64,000 nucleotides of DNA from Calditrichaceae bacterium (lineage in GTDB: Bacteria > Calditrichota > Calditrichia > RBG-13-44-9 > J075): contig JABWBP010000017.1 in NCBI GenBank assembly GCA_013360445.1, positions 1-64,000 on the forward strand, written 5' to 3'. The position numbers and the translations under genes are program-made. Positions 26,913-36,619 of this stretch are shown here, one piece after another. Every line of letters starts with the position of its first letter. Within the stretch, counting starts at the first letter, position 1. The notes beneath the pieces are model-generated. The model saw only the letters and a program-made list of their open reading frames with translations. It was not told where the DNA came from and did no database searches.

Positions 26913-27220
26913 TCCAATTCGAGGTAAATAACCCCGTTCTCTACTTTGACAGGATAGGATTTTACCGGCACCACCGCGGGGAAGCTCAGATTCTTGCCGG
27001 TTTTGATGTCGAAACGCGCCCCGTGCATGGGGCATTCGATCTGGCACTCTTCCACGATTTCACCTTCCGAGAGAGAGGCCTCATCGTGCGAGCAGGTGTC
27101 ATCGATGGCGTAATAGTGATCGCCTAATTTGAATATCGCAATGGGAACATAATCATATTCCACAACCTTTACAGAACCCGAAAAATCCGCTTCATTCAGC
27201 GCCTCGATCCATTTGGCCAT
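26906..27220 (-). CDS. Rieske 2Fe-2S ferredoxin (non-heme iron oxygenase ferredoxin type)
   Basis: A 104-residue soluble protein with the Rieske motif Cys43-x-His45 (DTCSHDE) and Cys63-x2-His66 (IECPMHG), 17 residues apart, which bind a 2Fe-2S cluster. No membrane anchor. In SUF loci of this kind such ferredoxins sit beside sufT and sufU and probably supply electrons or act as an early client; that is inference from context. Own ribosome site (GGAG) near 27230. Confidence 0.9.
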   Translation of the reverse strand: MAKWIEALNEADFSGSVKVVEYDYVPIAIFKLGDHYYAIDDTCSHDEASLSEGEIVEECQIECPMHGARFDIKTGKNLSFPAVVPVKSYPVKVENGVIYLELEE

Positions 27221-27306
27221 AAGCGTCGTTCTCCTGATGAATCCTGTATATTCTGCCCCGGGGAAGGGGTGGCTTGCCCCTTCGGAACTGCGCCATTATC
27301 TCGTCT

Positions 27307-27341
27307 AAAAAAATAAGGCAGGCAGTATCTCACCGCCTGCC
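27307..27341 (-). terminator. Rho-independent terminator of the bacilliredoxin gene
   Basis: On the minus strand GGCAGGC, an 11-nt loop and GCCTGCC are followed by TTATTTTTTT. It lies 36 nt after the stop of the gene at 27377. Confidence 0.9.
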
Positions 27342-27376
27342 CAATGGCTAAGCCTGCAATAGCGATCCGCCCGCCC

Positions 27377-27916
27377 TCAGCCGTTGAAGCGCGGAATTTT
27401 GGAGCCGCAAATGCGGGCGTGAACTACTTCCGCGTATTGCTCCGGCGTGACGGAAGGGCCGGGACGGGTGCAGTATTCGTCAAACGCCTGCTGCAAAAAC
27501 CGGGCGATCTCGTTTGGCCGCCGGCCTTCGATCATGTAGCGATGAACCATGAAGATCGGCTTTCCGTTTTTGAACAGCGCCATCGAAGGCGAAGACGGGG
27601 GAAACTGGCCGAGATAGGTTTCCCGCAGGTGCGCCACCGCTGCTTTTTCCTGCCCGGCGAAGACGGTCACCAATCTATCCGGGATGAGCGGGTGCTGCAA
27701 CGCTTCGCAAACACCCGGGCGGGCGCTGCCCGCCGCGCAGCCGCAAACGGAATTGATCATTACGAAGATAGTTTGATCGTCATTTCGATTTATCGCATTA
27801 TCCACATCTTCCGGGGTAAACAACTCTTCGAAGCCCACTGCTACTAACTCATCGCGCATGGGCTGCACTGCTTCCGGATCGTACATGGGTTGTTGCCAGA
27901 TGGGTAATCCTGACAT
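27377..27916 (-). CDS. BrxA/BrxB-family bacilliredoxin
   Basis: A 179-residue thioredoxin-fold protein with the family's Cys58-Gly-Cys60 motif in INSVCGCAAGSARPG, preceded by PMYDPEAVQPMRDEL. Bacilliredoxins reduce mixed disulphides between bacillithiol and protein thiols. The family is usually about 140 residues; this one has an extra tail of about 35 (PSVTPEQYAEVVHARICGS) that adds a cysteine. Placement beside Fe-S assembly genes fits repair or protection of thiols there. It lies between the two copies of the TCATT repeat and the terminator. Confidence 0.9.
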   Translation of the reverse strand: MSGLPIWQQPMYDPEAVQPMRDELVAVGFEELFTPEDVDNAINRNDDQTIFVMINSVCGCAAGSARPGVCEALQHPLIPDRLVTVFAGQEKAAVAHLRETYLGQFPPSSPSMALFKNGKPIFMVHRYMIEGRRPNEIARFLQQAFDEYCTRPGPSVTPEQYAEVVHARICGSKIPRFNG

Positions 27917-27955
27917 GGTTTATTTCCTTCCTGTTTTGTTAATGGTTGTTCTTAA

Positions 27956-28184
27956 TGTCATTCATCGTCATTTCGCTTCGCGTCATTAATGGTCATTGGG
28001 CTTCGCGGTCATTGATTGTCAATTGCCTTCGGCGTCATTCGTGGTTTTTGACTGACGGCGTCACTCTATCGCGCCATAGAACGATTAATGACAAAAAATG
28101 ACGGCGAAGCCAAATGACTGCGCAGCAAAATGACGCCGCAGGCAAATGACGCGCGAAGCGCAATTGACGCCGAAGGCTTTACAA
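27956..28184. repeat. Composite dyad repeat, copy 1, upstream of bacilliredoxin
   Basis: A 59-bp core (28034-28092) begins GTCATTCGTGGTTTTTGAC and ends ACGATTAATGAC. To its left lie tandem TCATT words alternating with CTTCGC or CTTCGGC; to its right the complementary AATGAC words alternate with GCGAAG or GCGCAG. The block ends at the sufT stop. Copy 2 is at 28498-28722. By eye the cores agree at 49 of 59 positions without gaps. Confidence 0.85.
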
Positions 28185-28499
28185 AAGTCCCAGCTCCAAC
28201 TTCGCCGCCTCGCTCATCATTTCAATGTTCCAGGGGGGATCCCAGACCACTTCCACCCGCGCGCCCTCGATGCCGGGAACCGCTTTCACCTTCTGCTCCA
28301 CTTCCGGCGGCAGGGTTCCGGCCACCGGGCAGGCCGGCGAGGTGAGGGTCATTTTGACCAGGGCGTGGCGCTCGTTATCCACGTGAATGTCGTAAATCAG
28401 CCCTAATTCAAAAATGTTCACCGGGATTTCCGGGTCGTAGCAGGTTTTAATCACTTCGATAATATCCTGCACTAATTTTCTTCGTTCTTGATCTTCCAT
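28179..28499 (-). CDS. sufT: SufT/DUF59 (MIP18-like) Fe-S assembly factor
   Basis: A 106-residue MIP18-family protein: CYDPEIPVNIFELGLIYDI (the DPE motif), VKMTLTSPACPVAG and VVWDPPWNIEMMSE. Family members act as late Fe-S targeting factors; the SPACP cysteine is conserved. It is shorter than the two-domain SufT and equals the bare DUF59 domain. Flanked on both sides by copies of the TCATT repeat, so its expression may be separated from the core operon. Confidence 0.9.
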   Translation of the reverse strand: MEDQERRKLVQDIIEVIKTCYDPEIPVNIFELGLIYDIHVDNERHALVKMTLTSPACPVAGTLPPEVEQKVKAVPGIEGARVEVVWDPPWNIEMMSEAAKLELGLL

Positions 28500-28722
28500 T
28501 TTGGCTTCGCTGTCATTAGGTTGTCAATTCGCTTCGCTGTCATTGGCGCTTCGCGTCATTTGGCTTTGCCGTCAATTGCGCTTCGCGCGTCATTGGGCTC
28601 TGCCGTCATTGGCCTTCGGCGTCATTCGTGGTTCTTGACTTACGGTGTCACCCCACCTCGCCAGAAAACGATCAATGACTAACAATAACGGCAAAGCCAA
28701 ATGACCGCGCAGGCAAATGACC
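28498..28722. repeat. Composite dyad repeat, copy 2, between sufU and sufT
   Basis: Same structure as copy 1: core 28621-28679, with left arms of GTCATT separated by GGCTTCGC or GCTTTGCC and right arms GGCAAAGCCAAATGAC and AGGCAAATGAC. It starts at the sufT start codon region and ends 7 nt from the sufU stop. Confidence 0.85.
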
Positions 28723-28728
28723 ACAATT

Positions 28729-29181
28729 CTACTCCGTGGTCACCACTTCGTCCTTCTTCTCAATCGCCGCCTTGACGGTATGCCAGGCCAGGCCGGCGCA
28801 CTTTACCCGGGTGGGGAATTCCCGCACCCCCGCAAATACCGCTAATTTGCCTAACTTTTCCGTGTCCACGTTGGAGCGCACGTCCGAGGTGATCAAATGC
28901 TGAAATTCTTCGAACAACTGCTGCGCCTCCGCAACGGTTTTGCCTTTCAACAGCGCGGTCATGATCGAGCCGGAAGCTTTGGCAATCGCGCACCCCTCGC
29001 CTTCGAATTTGATATCTTCGATCACCCCGTTTTCCACTTTCGCATAGATTTTGATGCGGTCGCCGCAAAGAGGATTGTAGCCCTCGGAAGCGTGGGTGCA
29101 ATTCACCATCTTCCCGTAATTCTTAGGCGACTTGTTGTGGTCTAAGATGATCTGTTGGTACAGTTCTTTTAACTCTTCCAT
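28729..29181 (-). CDS. sufU: SufU Fe-S scaffold / sulphur acceptor
   Basis: A 150-residue protein starting at MEELKELYQQ. The ATG (29179-29181) overlaps the sufS stop in TAATG, so the longer frame to 29244 is rejected. Cys39 (NPLCGDR), Asp41, Cys64 (GCAIAKAS) and Cys128 (RVKCAGLAW) form the metal site, with the 18-residue insert typical of SufU compared with IscU. It accepts persulphide from SufS. Last gene of the tightly packed sufB-C-D-S-U core. Confidence 0.92.
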   Translation of the reverse strand: MEELKELYQQIILDHNKSPKNYGKMVNCTHASEGYNPLCGDRIKIYAKVENGVIEDIKFEGEGCAIAKASGSIMTALLKGKTVAEAQQLFEEFQHLITSDVRSNVDTEKLGKLAVFAGVREFPTRVKCAGLAWHTVKAAIEKKDEVVTTE

Positions 29182-30458
29182 TAATCGAACACCTTTATAA
29201 TGTCGTGAAGCGCCGTTATTAGGGTATCGAAATCTTCCTTGCAATTATACATGGCCAGCGAAGCGCGGCAGGTGGAGGGCACTCCGTAGCGCTCCATCAC
29301 CGGCTGGGTGCAGTGGTGGCCGGCGCGAATGGCCACTCCCTGGCGGTCCACCCAGGTGCCGATGTCGTGGGGATGGATACCCTCGATCACAAAAGAGATC
29401 ACGCCCGCTTTTTCCCGGGCGGTGCCGATCAATTTTAATTTTTTCAGGGCGGAGAGCGCTTCCTGGCCGTACTCTAACAGCGCCTTTTCATACGCCCCAA
29501 TCGCCTCGAATCCCACGGATTCCACGTATTCCAAAGCTTTAGCCAGGCCGATCACCCCCGCAATATGCGGCGTTCCGGCTTCAAAACGGTGGGGCAGCTC
29601 CGCGTAAACGGTTTTTTCGAATTTTACGGAGCGGATCATGTCCCCCCCGCCGCGGTATGGATTCATGCTCTCCAAAATCTTTTCTTTGGCGTACAGCACC
29701 CCTACCCCGGTAGGCCCGAAGATTTTATGCCCGGACAGCGCGAAGAAGTCGCAATCCAAATCCTGCACGTCCACTTTCAAATGTGCGACCGCCTGGGCGC
29801 CGTCCACTAACACCGGCACGTTGCCCTGGTGGGCAAGCGCGATGATCTCCTTCACCGGGTTAACCGTTCCCAGGGAATTGGAAACGTACACGATGGAGAC
29901 CAGGCGGGTGCGCTCGTTCAACAATTTTTCATAAGCTTCGAAGATCAACTCCCCGCGGTCGTTGATGGGGATGACCCGCAGCTTCGCCCCGGTTTCTTCG
30001 CAGAGCATCTGCCAGGGCACGATGTTGGAGTGGTGCTCCATGTGCGAGAGAATAATCTCGTCCCCCGCTTTGATAAATTTTCTGCCGTAAGCGGCGGCGA
30101 CCAGGTTGATGCTGTCGGTAGTTCCCGCGGTGAACACGATTTCCTTTTCGGAAGCGGCGTTGAGGAAATTCTTCACCGTTTTGCGCGCCCCTTCGTACTT
30201 GCGGGTGGCCACCTCGCTCAAATGATAGACCCCGCGGTGGATATTGGCATTCTCCGCGTTGTAATAGCGCCGGATCGCCTCGATCACCGCCAGGGGTTTC
30301 TGGGTGGTGGCGGCGTTGTCGAGGTATGCGAGCGGTTTGCCGTACACCGGGCGCTGCAGGATGGGAAAATCGGCGCGGATTTTCTCCACGTCAAAATGCC
30401 CGGGCTGCCTGCTTTCCGGCAATCGCACTGTTTCTTTTTTCAGGGTTGTGGTTTCCAT
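29181..30458 (-). CDS. sufS: SufS cysteine desulfurase
   Basis: A 425-residue PLP enzyme converting cysteine to alanine and a persulphide. The N-terminal AYLDNAATTQKP motif, His and Asp of the PLP site (SHMEHHSN, VLVDGAQAVAHL), PLP-lysine Lys245 (LSGHKIFGPTG), and persulphide cysteine Cys383 (RAGHHCTQP) mark class II desulfurases. Positioned between sufD and sufU with 1-nt overlap to sufU. It has a short N-terminal extension (METTTLKKE). Confidence 0.95.
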   Translation of the reverse strand: METTTLKKETVRLPESRQPGHFDVEKIRADFPILQRPVYGKPLAYLDNAATTQKPLAVIEAIRRYYNAENANIHRGVYHLSEVATRKYEGARKTVKNFLNAASEKEIVFTAGTTDSINLVAAAYGRKFIKAGDEIILSHMEHHSNIVPWQMLCEETGAKLRVIPINDRGELIFEAYEKLLNERTRLVSIVYVSNSLGTVNPVKEIIALAHQGNVPVLVDGAQAVAHLKVDVQDLDCDFFALSGHKIFGPTGVGVLYAKEKILESMNPYRGGGDMIRSVKFEKTVYAELPHRFEAGTPHIAGVIGLAKALEYVESVGFEAIGAYEKALLEYGQEALSALKKLKLIGTAREKAGVISFVIEGIHPHDIGTWVDRQGVAIRAGHHCTQPVMERYGVPSTCRASLAMYNCKEDFDTLITALHDIIKVFD

Positions 30459-30473
30459 AGTGCCGCCAGATGT

Positions 30474-31802
30474 TTATAGCCGGGCGAACCGTTCCTCGAT
30501 GATTTCCTCTAAGTGTTCGCGCACGGAATCTATGGTAATATGCCCGAAAACCTCGCTGGCAAAGGCATATTGCAAAATCGAATTTGCCTGCTCCTGCGGA
30601 ATTCCCCGGCTGCGTAAGTAAAACAAGGCTTCGTTGTCTAACTGGCCGACGGTAGCGCCGTGGCTGCATTTGACGTCATCGGCGAATATTTCCAATTGCG
30701 GCTTTGAATTGATCGTCGCTTCCTCGGACAGTAAAAGCGCCTTGTTGTTTTGATAAGCATTGGTCTTCTGGGCGTCGCGGCGCACGAAAATCTTGCCGTT
30801 GAACACCCCTTTGGCCTTGCCGCCTAAGATGCCTTTATACAGTTCGTTGCTGAAGCAGTTCGGTTTGGCGTGGTCGATGGCGGTATGGTTATCAATGTGC
30901 TGCTTGCCGTTGGCCATGTAAAAACCGAGCAGATGTCCTTCGCAGTTCTCCGCGTCCAGGGTGAGGGTAAGATTGTTGCGCACCAGCGCCCCGCCCATGT
31001 CCACGTTCACCATCCAGTAAACGCTGTTCTGCTGTTGGTGGGTTTCCAGGGAATAGACGTGATAGGCGTTGAGGCGCTCATCCTGGATGCGGATATGATC
31101 TACCCGGGCGTTTTCGTTTACCGCCGCCTCGGTAACCACGTTGTTGAAATAGGGGTTCTCCCCCAGCCCGTGGTAGCTTTCCACGATCTTCACCTGGCTG
31201 TTGCGCCCGGCCACGATCAGGTTGCGCGGGCTGGCGAAGTGCGAACCGGCGGAGGCGTCGGAAATGTAGAGCAGGTGCACCGGCTGTTCCACGGCCACGT
31301 TGTCGGGCGCGTAGATGAACGCCCCGTCAACCGCGAAGGCGGTATTCAGCGCCACGAAAGACTCCTTCTCGAACGGGGCGTATTTCGCCAGGTAGCGGTC
31401 GATCACTTCCGGGCGGTTCTTCAGGGCGTTTCCCAGGCTGTCCACGATTACGCCGTTGGCGGGGGCGCGGTAATTCGACAACTCCCTGGAGTAGCGCCCG
31501 TTTACGAATACCAGCAGATTTTCCGCCAGCCCCTTGAAAACGAACTGCCGTACGGTCTCGGCCGGCAGGGAGGTTGGCCGGGCGGCGACCGGGAATTGGT
31601 GTTTCAACAACGGCGAGAGGTTGGTGTATTTCCACTCCTCGTCGCGCCGGCCCGGGAATCCCAAATCGGCGAATTTGGCGATGGCGCTGCGCCGGATTTG
31701 ATGAAACGGCGCTTTGCTGCTGCCGTTCAGACTGTTTTCAAAGGCCTGGAAATGGGATATGTACCAGTCTTTTATGTCAACGTTATTGCTGAATTCCTTC
31801 AT
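30474..31802 (-). CDS. sufD: SufD, subunit of the SufBCD scaffold
   Basis: A 442-residue right-handed beta-helix protein. Conserved features are RRDEEWKYTNLSPL near residues 53-66, the repeated beta-helix strands, GKIFVRRDAQKTNAYQNNKALLLS and DDVKCSHGATVGQLDNEALFYLRSRG with the CSHGAT motif at the cluster interface. It pairs with SufB and binds SufC. Length is normal. Gap to sufS 15 nt. Confidence 0.93.
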   Translation of the reverse strand: MKEFSNNVDIKDWYISHFQAFENSLNGSSKAPFHQIRRSAIAKFADLGFPGRRDEEWKYTNLSPLLKHQFPVAARPTSLPAETVRQFVFKGLAENLLVFVNGRYSRELSNYRAPANGVIVDSLGNALKNRPEVIDRYLAKYAPFEKESFVALNTAFAVDGAFIYAPDNVAVEQPVHLLYISDASAGSHFASPRNLIVAGRNSQVKIVESYHGLGENPYFNNVVTEAAVNENARVDHIRIQDERLNAYHVYSLETHQQQNSVYWMVNVDMGGALVRNNLTLTLDAENCEGHLLGFYMANGKQHIDNHTAIDHAKPNCFSNELYKGILGGKAKGVFNGKIFVRRDAQKTNAYQNNKALLLSEEATINSKPQLEIFADDVKCSHGATVGQLDNEALFYLRSRGIPQEQANSILQYAFASEVFGHITIDSVREHLEEIIEERFARL

Positions 31803-31875
31803 TCAAAAGGCTCCTTACAAGTTCTCTCATTCTTCATCATCATTGAGTGAATTGCGAAGTTTTGTCTTCTTCAGT

Positions 31876-32640
31876 TCACATCGTTACGGGAGCTTCCCGC
31901 TCATTTTTGATCCAGTCATACCCGTGCTCTTCTAAGTGCAGCGCCAGATCCTTGCCGCCGGATTCCACGATCCGGCCATTTACCAGCACGTGCACCACGT
32001 CGGGCACGATATAATTCAGCAAGCGCTGGTAGTGGGTGATCACCAGGAACGAGCGGTCTTTGCTGCGCAGTTTGTTCACCCCGTTGGCGACGATTTTCAG
32101 CGCGTCGATGTCCAAACCGGAATCGGTTTCGTCCATGATCGCCAGGGCCGGTTCTAAAACCGCCAGCTGGAAAATCTCATTGCGCTTTTTCTCCCCGCCG
32201 GAAAATCCTTCATTTACCGAGCGGTTCAACAATTTGGGGTCCATCTCCACTAACTGCATCCGCTCCTTCACCAGGGTCAGGAATTCCATGGCGTCCAATT
32301 TTTCCAGGCCGCGGTATTCGCGGATTTCGTTCAAAGCGGTTTTCAGGAAGTTGGCGTTGCTTACCCCGGGAATCTCCACGGGATATTGAAACGCCAGGAA
32401 CACCCCCTCGCGGGCGCGGTCTTCCGGGCTCATTTCCAACAGATTTTTCCCCCGGTAGAGCACTTCCCCGGAATCTACCTGGTAATCCTCCCGCCCGGCC
32501 AGCGCGTTGGCCAGGGTGCTCTTGCCGGAACCGTTCGGCCCCATGATGGCGTGAACTTCCCCGGCTTTTATCTCCAAGTTTACACCCTTTAAAATCTGGT
32601 TGCCTTCTACCGAAACTTTAAGATCTCTAATCGTCAGCAT
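31876..32640 (-). CDS. sufC: SufC ATPase of the SufBCD complex
   Basis: A 254-residue ABC-type ATPase with Walker A GPNGSGKST (34-42), the SufC-specific signature FSGGEKKRNEIFQ, and Walker B LAIMDETDSGLD. It energises structural change of SufB-SufD during cluster assembly. Not a membrane transporter. Order sufB-sufC-sufD is canonical. Confidence 0.95.
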   Translation of the reverse strand: MLTIRDLKVSVEGNQILKGVNLEIKAGEVHAIMGPNGSGKSTLANALAGREDYQVDSGEVLYRGKNLLEMSPEDRAREGVFLAFQYPVEIPGVSNANFLKTALNEIREYRGLEKLDAMEFLTLVKERMQLVEMDPKLLNRSVNEGFSGGEKKRNEIFQLAVLEPALAIMDETDSGLDIDALKIVANGVNKLRSKDRSFLVITHYQRLLNYIVPDVVHVLVNGRIVESGGKDLALHLEEHGYDWIKNEREAPVTM

Positions 32641-32644
32641 TCTC

Positions 32645-32752
32645 TTCTCTCTCGTTTTTCAGAATTCAACATTTTTCACTTTTCACCTTTCGTCAAGCTC
32701 AGGCTTCGTCGTGAGCTCAGCCGAACGGGCAAGCTTTTTCATTTTGCATTTT

Positions 32753-32760
<8 letters not shown>
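32645..32760. repeat. Repeat words CATTTTTCACTTTTCACC and GCATTTTTCACC
   Basis: CAACATTTTTCACTTTTCACC (two words) on the left and TTTTCATTTTGCATTTTTCA on the right flank an inner segment with GCTCAGGCTTCGTCGTGAGC. It separates sufB from sufC. The outer words run in the same direction here, unlike the copies at 56644-56903. Confidence 0.6.
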
Positions 32761-34213
<1,453 letters not shown>

Positions 34214-34333
34214 AATCTACGATCCTCTCCGGTCTTTTTCCTTGAATTTTTACTTTTCAGCCCACTAAACACGCGCAAGACGCCAAAAGAGGGCGTCGCC
34301 TCTCTTGCAGCGGCAGTGGGTTATGCGGATTTG

Positions 34334-34368
34334 TAACCATTAATCCTTAATCCTTCACCCCTACCCCT
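34334..34368. repeat. Short repeat, ATTAATCCTTAATCC word
   Basis: AACCATTAATCCTTAATCCT lies just after the rrf2 stop. It resembles the ATCCATTAATCC words at 48703-48746. Confidence 0.45.
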
Positions 34369-34370
34369 TT

Positions 34371-34859
34371 TCAATTAATGGAGCGGTCGATAAACCGCAC
34401 CGGATGGCCGCCGGCGCTGCTTTTGCCAATGGTGATCTCCACCGGGAACTGGTTGGTCTGCAATTCCTTGAGCGAGATGCTATCCAGAAAGGCCAGCAGC
34501 TTCAGTTGCAGGGTTTCCATGGGATTGCGCATGTTGCAATACTTGATCTGCTCGCAATCGCAATTCTCCGGATCATCCACGCAGTTCACCACCCGAACCG
34601 GGCCTTCAACGGCGTAAATAACCTCCGGCAATCTGATCTTATCTGGCTCCATCGCCAACTGATACCCCCCCTTCACGCCCTGCACCGAACTGATGAAACC
34701 TACCCGGGCAAGGCTCTGCAACACCTTGCCTACCAATTCCTGGGGAATGTTGAACGATTCTGCCAGCTCCCGGGCGCTGATGAGCTGCCCTTTCTGCTGC
34801 TCCGCCATATAGAGCATGGAAATGAGCGCATACTCGACTTTTTTGCTGAACTTTAGCAT
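34371..34859 (-). CDS. Rrf2-family Fe-S-sensing regulator of the suf operon
   Basis: A 162-residue winged-helix protein starting at MLKFSKKVEYALISMLYMA (ATG 34857-34859). The recognition helix region is NIPQELVGKVLQSLARVGFI, followed by the wing GVKGGYQLA. Cys93, Cys100, Cys102 and Cys108 (VNCVDDPENCDCEQIKYC) resemble the cluster ligands of IscR/SufR-type sensors. It is the first gene of the suf operon and would repress it when clusters are plentiful. A perfect inverted repeat at its own transcription start is the likely operator. Confidence 0.9.
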   Translation of the reverse strand: MLKFSKKVEYALISMLYMAEQQKGQLISARELAESFNIPQELVGKVLQSLARVGFISSVQGVKGGYQLAMEPDKIRLPEVIYAVEGPVRVVNCVDDPENCDCEQIKYCNMRNPMETLQLKLLAFLDSISLKELQTNQFPVEITIGKSSAGGHPVRFIDRSIN

Positions 34860-34936
34860 GGGCAAACCCGACTGATTTAGTCTTATTTTTCGCCAAAAAA
34901 AATTCACCGGGCGGTAATTTTTTTTTATTGAACCTT

Positions 34937-34961
34937 AAACCCGACATTTTTTGTCGGGTTT
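34937..34961 (-). promoter_or_regulatory. Putative operator at the suf promoter
   Basis: AAACCCGACA, five T, TGTCGGGTTT: a perfect 10-bp inverted repeat placed about 8 nt downstream of the -10 box, over the expected transcription start. A third copy of the arm, AAACCCGAC (34864-34872), lies between operator and start codon. Neither strand has a T-tract after the stem, which argues against a terminator. Likely bound by the Rrf2 protein; inferred. Confidence 0.6.
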
Positions 34962-34968
34962 CGTGCAG

Positions 34969-34997
34969 AATATAAACGGCAAGCCCTGGTTAGTCAA
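34969..34997 (-). promoter_or_regulatory. Sigma-70 promoter of the suf operon
   Basis: On the minus strand: -35 TTGACT (34992-34997), 17-nt spacer, -10 TATATT (34969-34974). The rrf2 start codon is about 110 nt further on. Confidence 0.8.
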
Positions 34998-35130
34998 CAG
35001 GTAATTTTATTTTTAAGCGAACTCTCCGTTATCTTATCCGTTTGTTTTGCGAATTTGCGCCGCTAAATTGGCGCGCCGCTGCTGTTCGAGACAGAAGCGC
35101 TTTTTAAACCCTTTTTCCGGAACGGATGTT

Positions 35131-36069
35131 ATGGCTAAAAATAAATTGCTCACCCTGGCGATAGTGGCTTTCCTCTGCACGGTTTGGGGAACCACCTGGA
35201 TCGCCATCAAATACAGCTTAGAAGGCATTCCCCCCTTCCTGGGGGCCATGGCGCGTTTCTGCGTCGCCCTAGCGATACTGTTCGTTTTTGCCCGGCTCAA
35301 GGGTATTTCGTTGGCGTTGCCCGGCCGCCATTTCAAATACGTTTTCTGGTCTGCCCTGCTCCTCTACCTCTTCGACTACGGGCTGATCTATTGGGGCGAG
35401 CAATATCTCTATGCCGGGGTCACCGCGGTGTTCTTTGCCACTTTCCCGCTCTTTACCGGCCTGGTTTCCAATTTTATTTTCAAGAATGAAGCCTTCCGCT
35501 GGAGCAAATTTGCGGGATTGCTGCTGGCCTTTGCCGGCATCGCGGTGATTTTTTATGACCAGCTGCAGGTGACCGATTTCAGCGGCATGGTCGCGTGGGC
35601 CTCGCTGGGGATCATCGCCGGGGCGTTTGGCGGCGCAGTTTCCCTGGTTATGGTCAAAAAATACCTCTCGAATGTGCAGAGCGTTTCGCTCACCCTGCAC
35701 CAGATGGTGTGGGGAGTGGCCATTTTGGGGATTACGGGGTTGCTGCGCGGGGAAGCGTCGAACATCCACCTGACCGTGCGATCCGGCCTGGCGGTGGTGT
35801 ACTTAGGAGCGTTCGGCTCGGCGCTGGCGTTTGTGCTGTACTATTCGCTTCTGAAAAAGATGAGCGCTATTACCGTATCCAGCATTGTGTACGTGACGCC
35901 CGTGATCGCCATTCTGGTGGGATGGTTGCTGTTGGATGAAGCGATTACCCTGCGGATCGCCCTGGGGACCCTGGTCATATTTGGCGGAATTGCCATTTCC
36001 CAACTGCCGGAATATCGCAAGATGTTTCGCGGCAAAAAGCTGACGCCGGAATTAGAGGAGATACCGTGA
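35131..36069 (+). CDS. EamA/RhtA-type DMT transporter
   Basis: A 312-residue inner-membrane protein starting at MAKNKLLTLA, with ten helices in two EamA repeats (about 5-140 and 150-295). The N-terminal motif CTVWGTTWIAIKYSLEGIPPF and C-terminal YVTPVIAILVGWLLLDEAIT are typical. Members export amino acids or other metabolites. It is transcribed away from the suf operon. The frame upstream to 35047 has no ribosome-binding site and is rejected. Confidence 0.88.
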   Translation: MAKNKLLTLAIVAFLCTVWGTTWIAIKYSLEGIPPFLGAMARFCVALAILFVFARLKGISLALPGRHFKYVFWSALLLYLFDYGLIYWGEQYLYAGVTAVFFATFPLFTGLVSNFIFKNEAFRWSKFAGLLLAFAGIAVIFYDQLQVTDFSGMVAWASLGIIAGAFGGAVSLVMVKKYLSNVQSVSLTLHQMVWGVAILGITGLLRGEASNIHLTVRSGLAVVYLGAFGSALAFVLYYSLLKKMSAITVSSIVYVTPVIAILVGWLLLDEAITLRIALGTLVIFGGIAISQLPEYRKMFRGKKLTPELEEIP

Positions 36070-36072
36070 TTG

Positions 36073-36162
36073 CTAACGCGGAACCAAACCGCCGAAGGCA
36101 TAGACCACCAAAATATAATGAACAATGAAGATTTTAACAATGGCAGAGATTTTGAATAACAC
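36073..36162 (-). CDS. Possible 29-residue single-helix membrane peptide
   Basis: GTG at 36160-36162 follows AAGGAG at 5 nt spacing. The product begins MLFKISAIVKIFIVHYILVV and ends YAFGGLVPR: a single hydrophobic helix with basic ends. It converges on the EamA gene with 3 nt between the stops. No family recognised. The good ribosome site and helix pattern are the only evidence, and chance is possible. Confidence 0.35.
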   Translation of the reverse strand: MLFKISAIVKIFIVHYILVVYAFGGLVPR

Positions 36163-36301
36163 GCAAACTCCTTCGGTCGGTTTGAGTGCAAAGTTAGCCA
36201 GCGAGTGTTGACCAATAACTGCCGAGAAAACTACTGACCAGAGAGGTGGCACCACAGAATTGAAACAGGTTGGTGAGACGTTATAAGCGCAATAACAAAA
36301 G

Positions 36302-36323
36302 GCGCTTCCTTGAAGCGCTTTTT
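36302..36323 (+). terminator. Rho-independent terminator
   Basis: GCGCTTC, loop CTT, GAAGCGC, then TTTTT. It lies 230 bp after the EamA gene on the same strand. Confidence 0.75.
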
Positions 36324-36619
36324 GCGAAACGTTTGGGGAATTTTCTCCGGCTTACCTAATACTGAAAGCAAAGATGCCGGTGTTTTATCCGGCATGTTTG
36401 CGGAGCGCCTGCTTAACGCCGGCATAGAGTAAAGCACCGCGCGACGGGTGGGTGGTGAAAGGTAGGGTGGTTAGTATCATATTCTGCTCAATCCACTTCC
36501 ATTAATGCCAAAATCAACTTGTACAAACAATGTAAAGTGCCCTGAAATCAAGTGCTATGAGTTTTTTTCTTTATGACCAACAAAAAATGAATTGAAAAAA
36601 GTCTGTCATAAAAATATAT

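Noticed and set aside
30870-31850. 326-codon plus-strand frame
   Set aside because: Antisense shadow of sufD.
34937-34961. Inverted repeat as a terminator
   Set aside because: No T-tract on either strand, and it lies just after a strong promoter for the suf genes.
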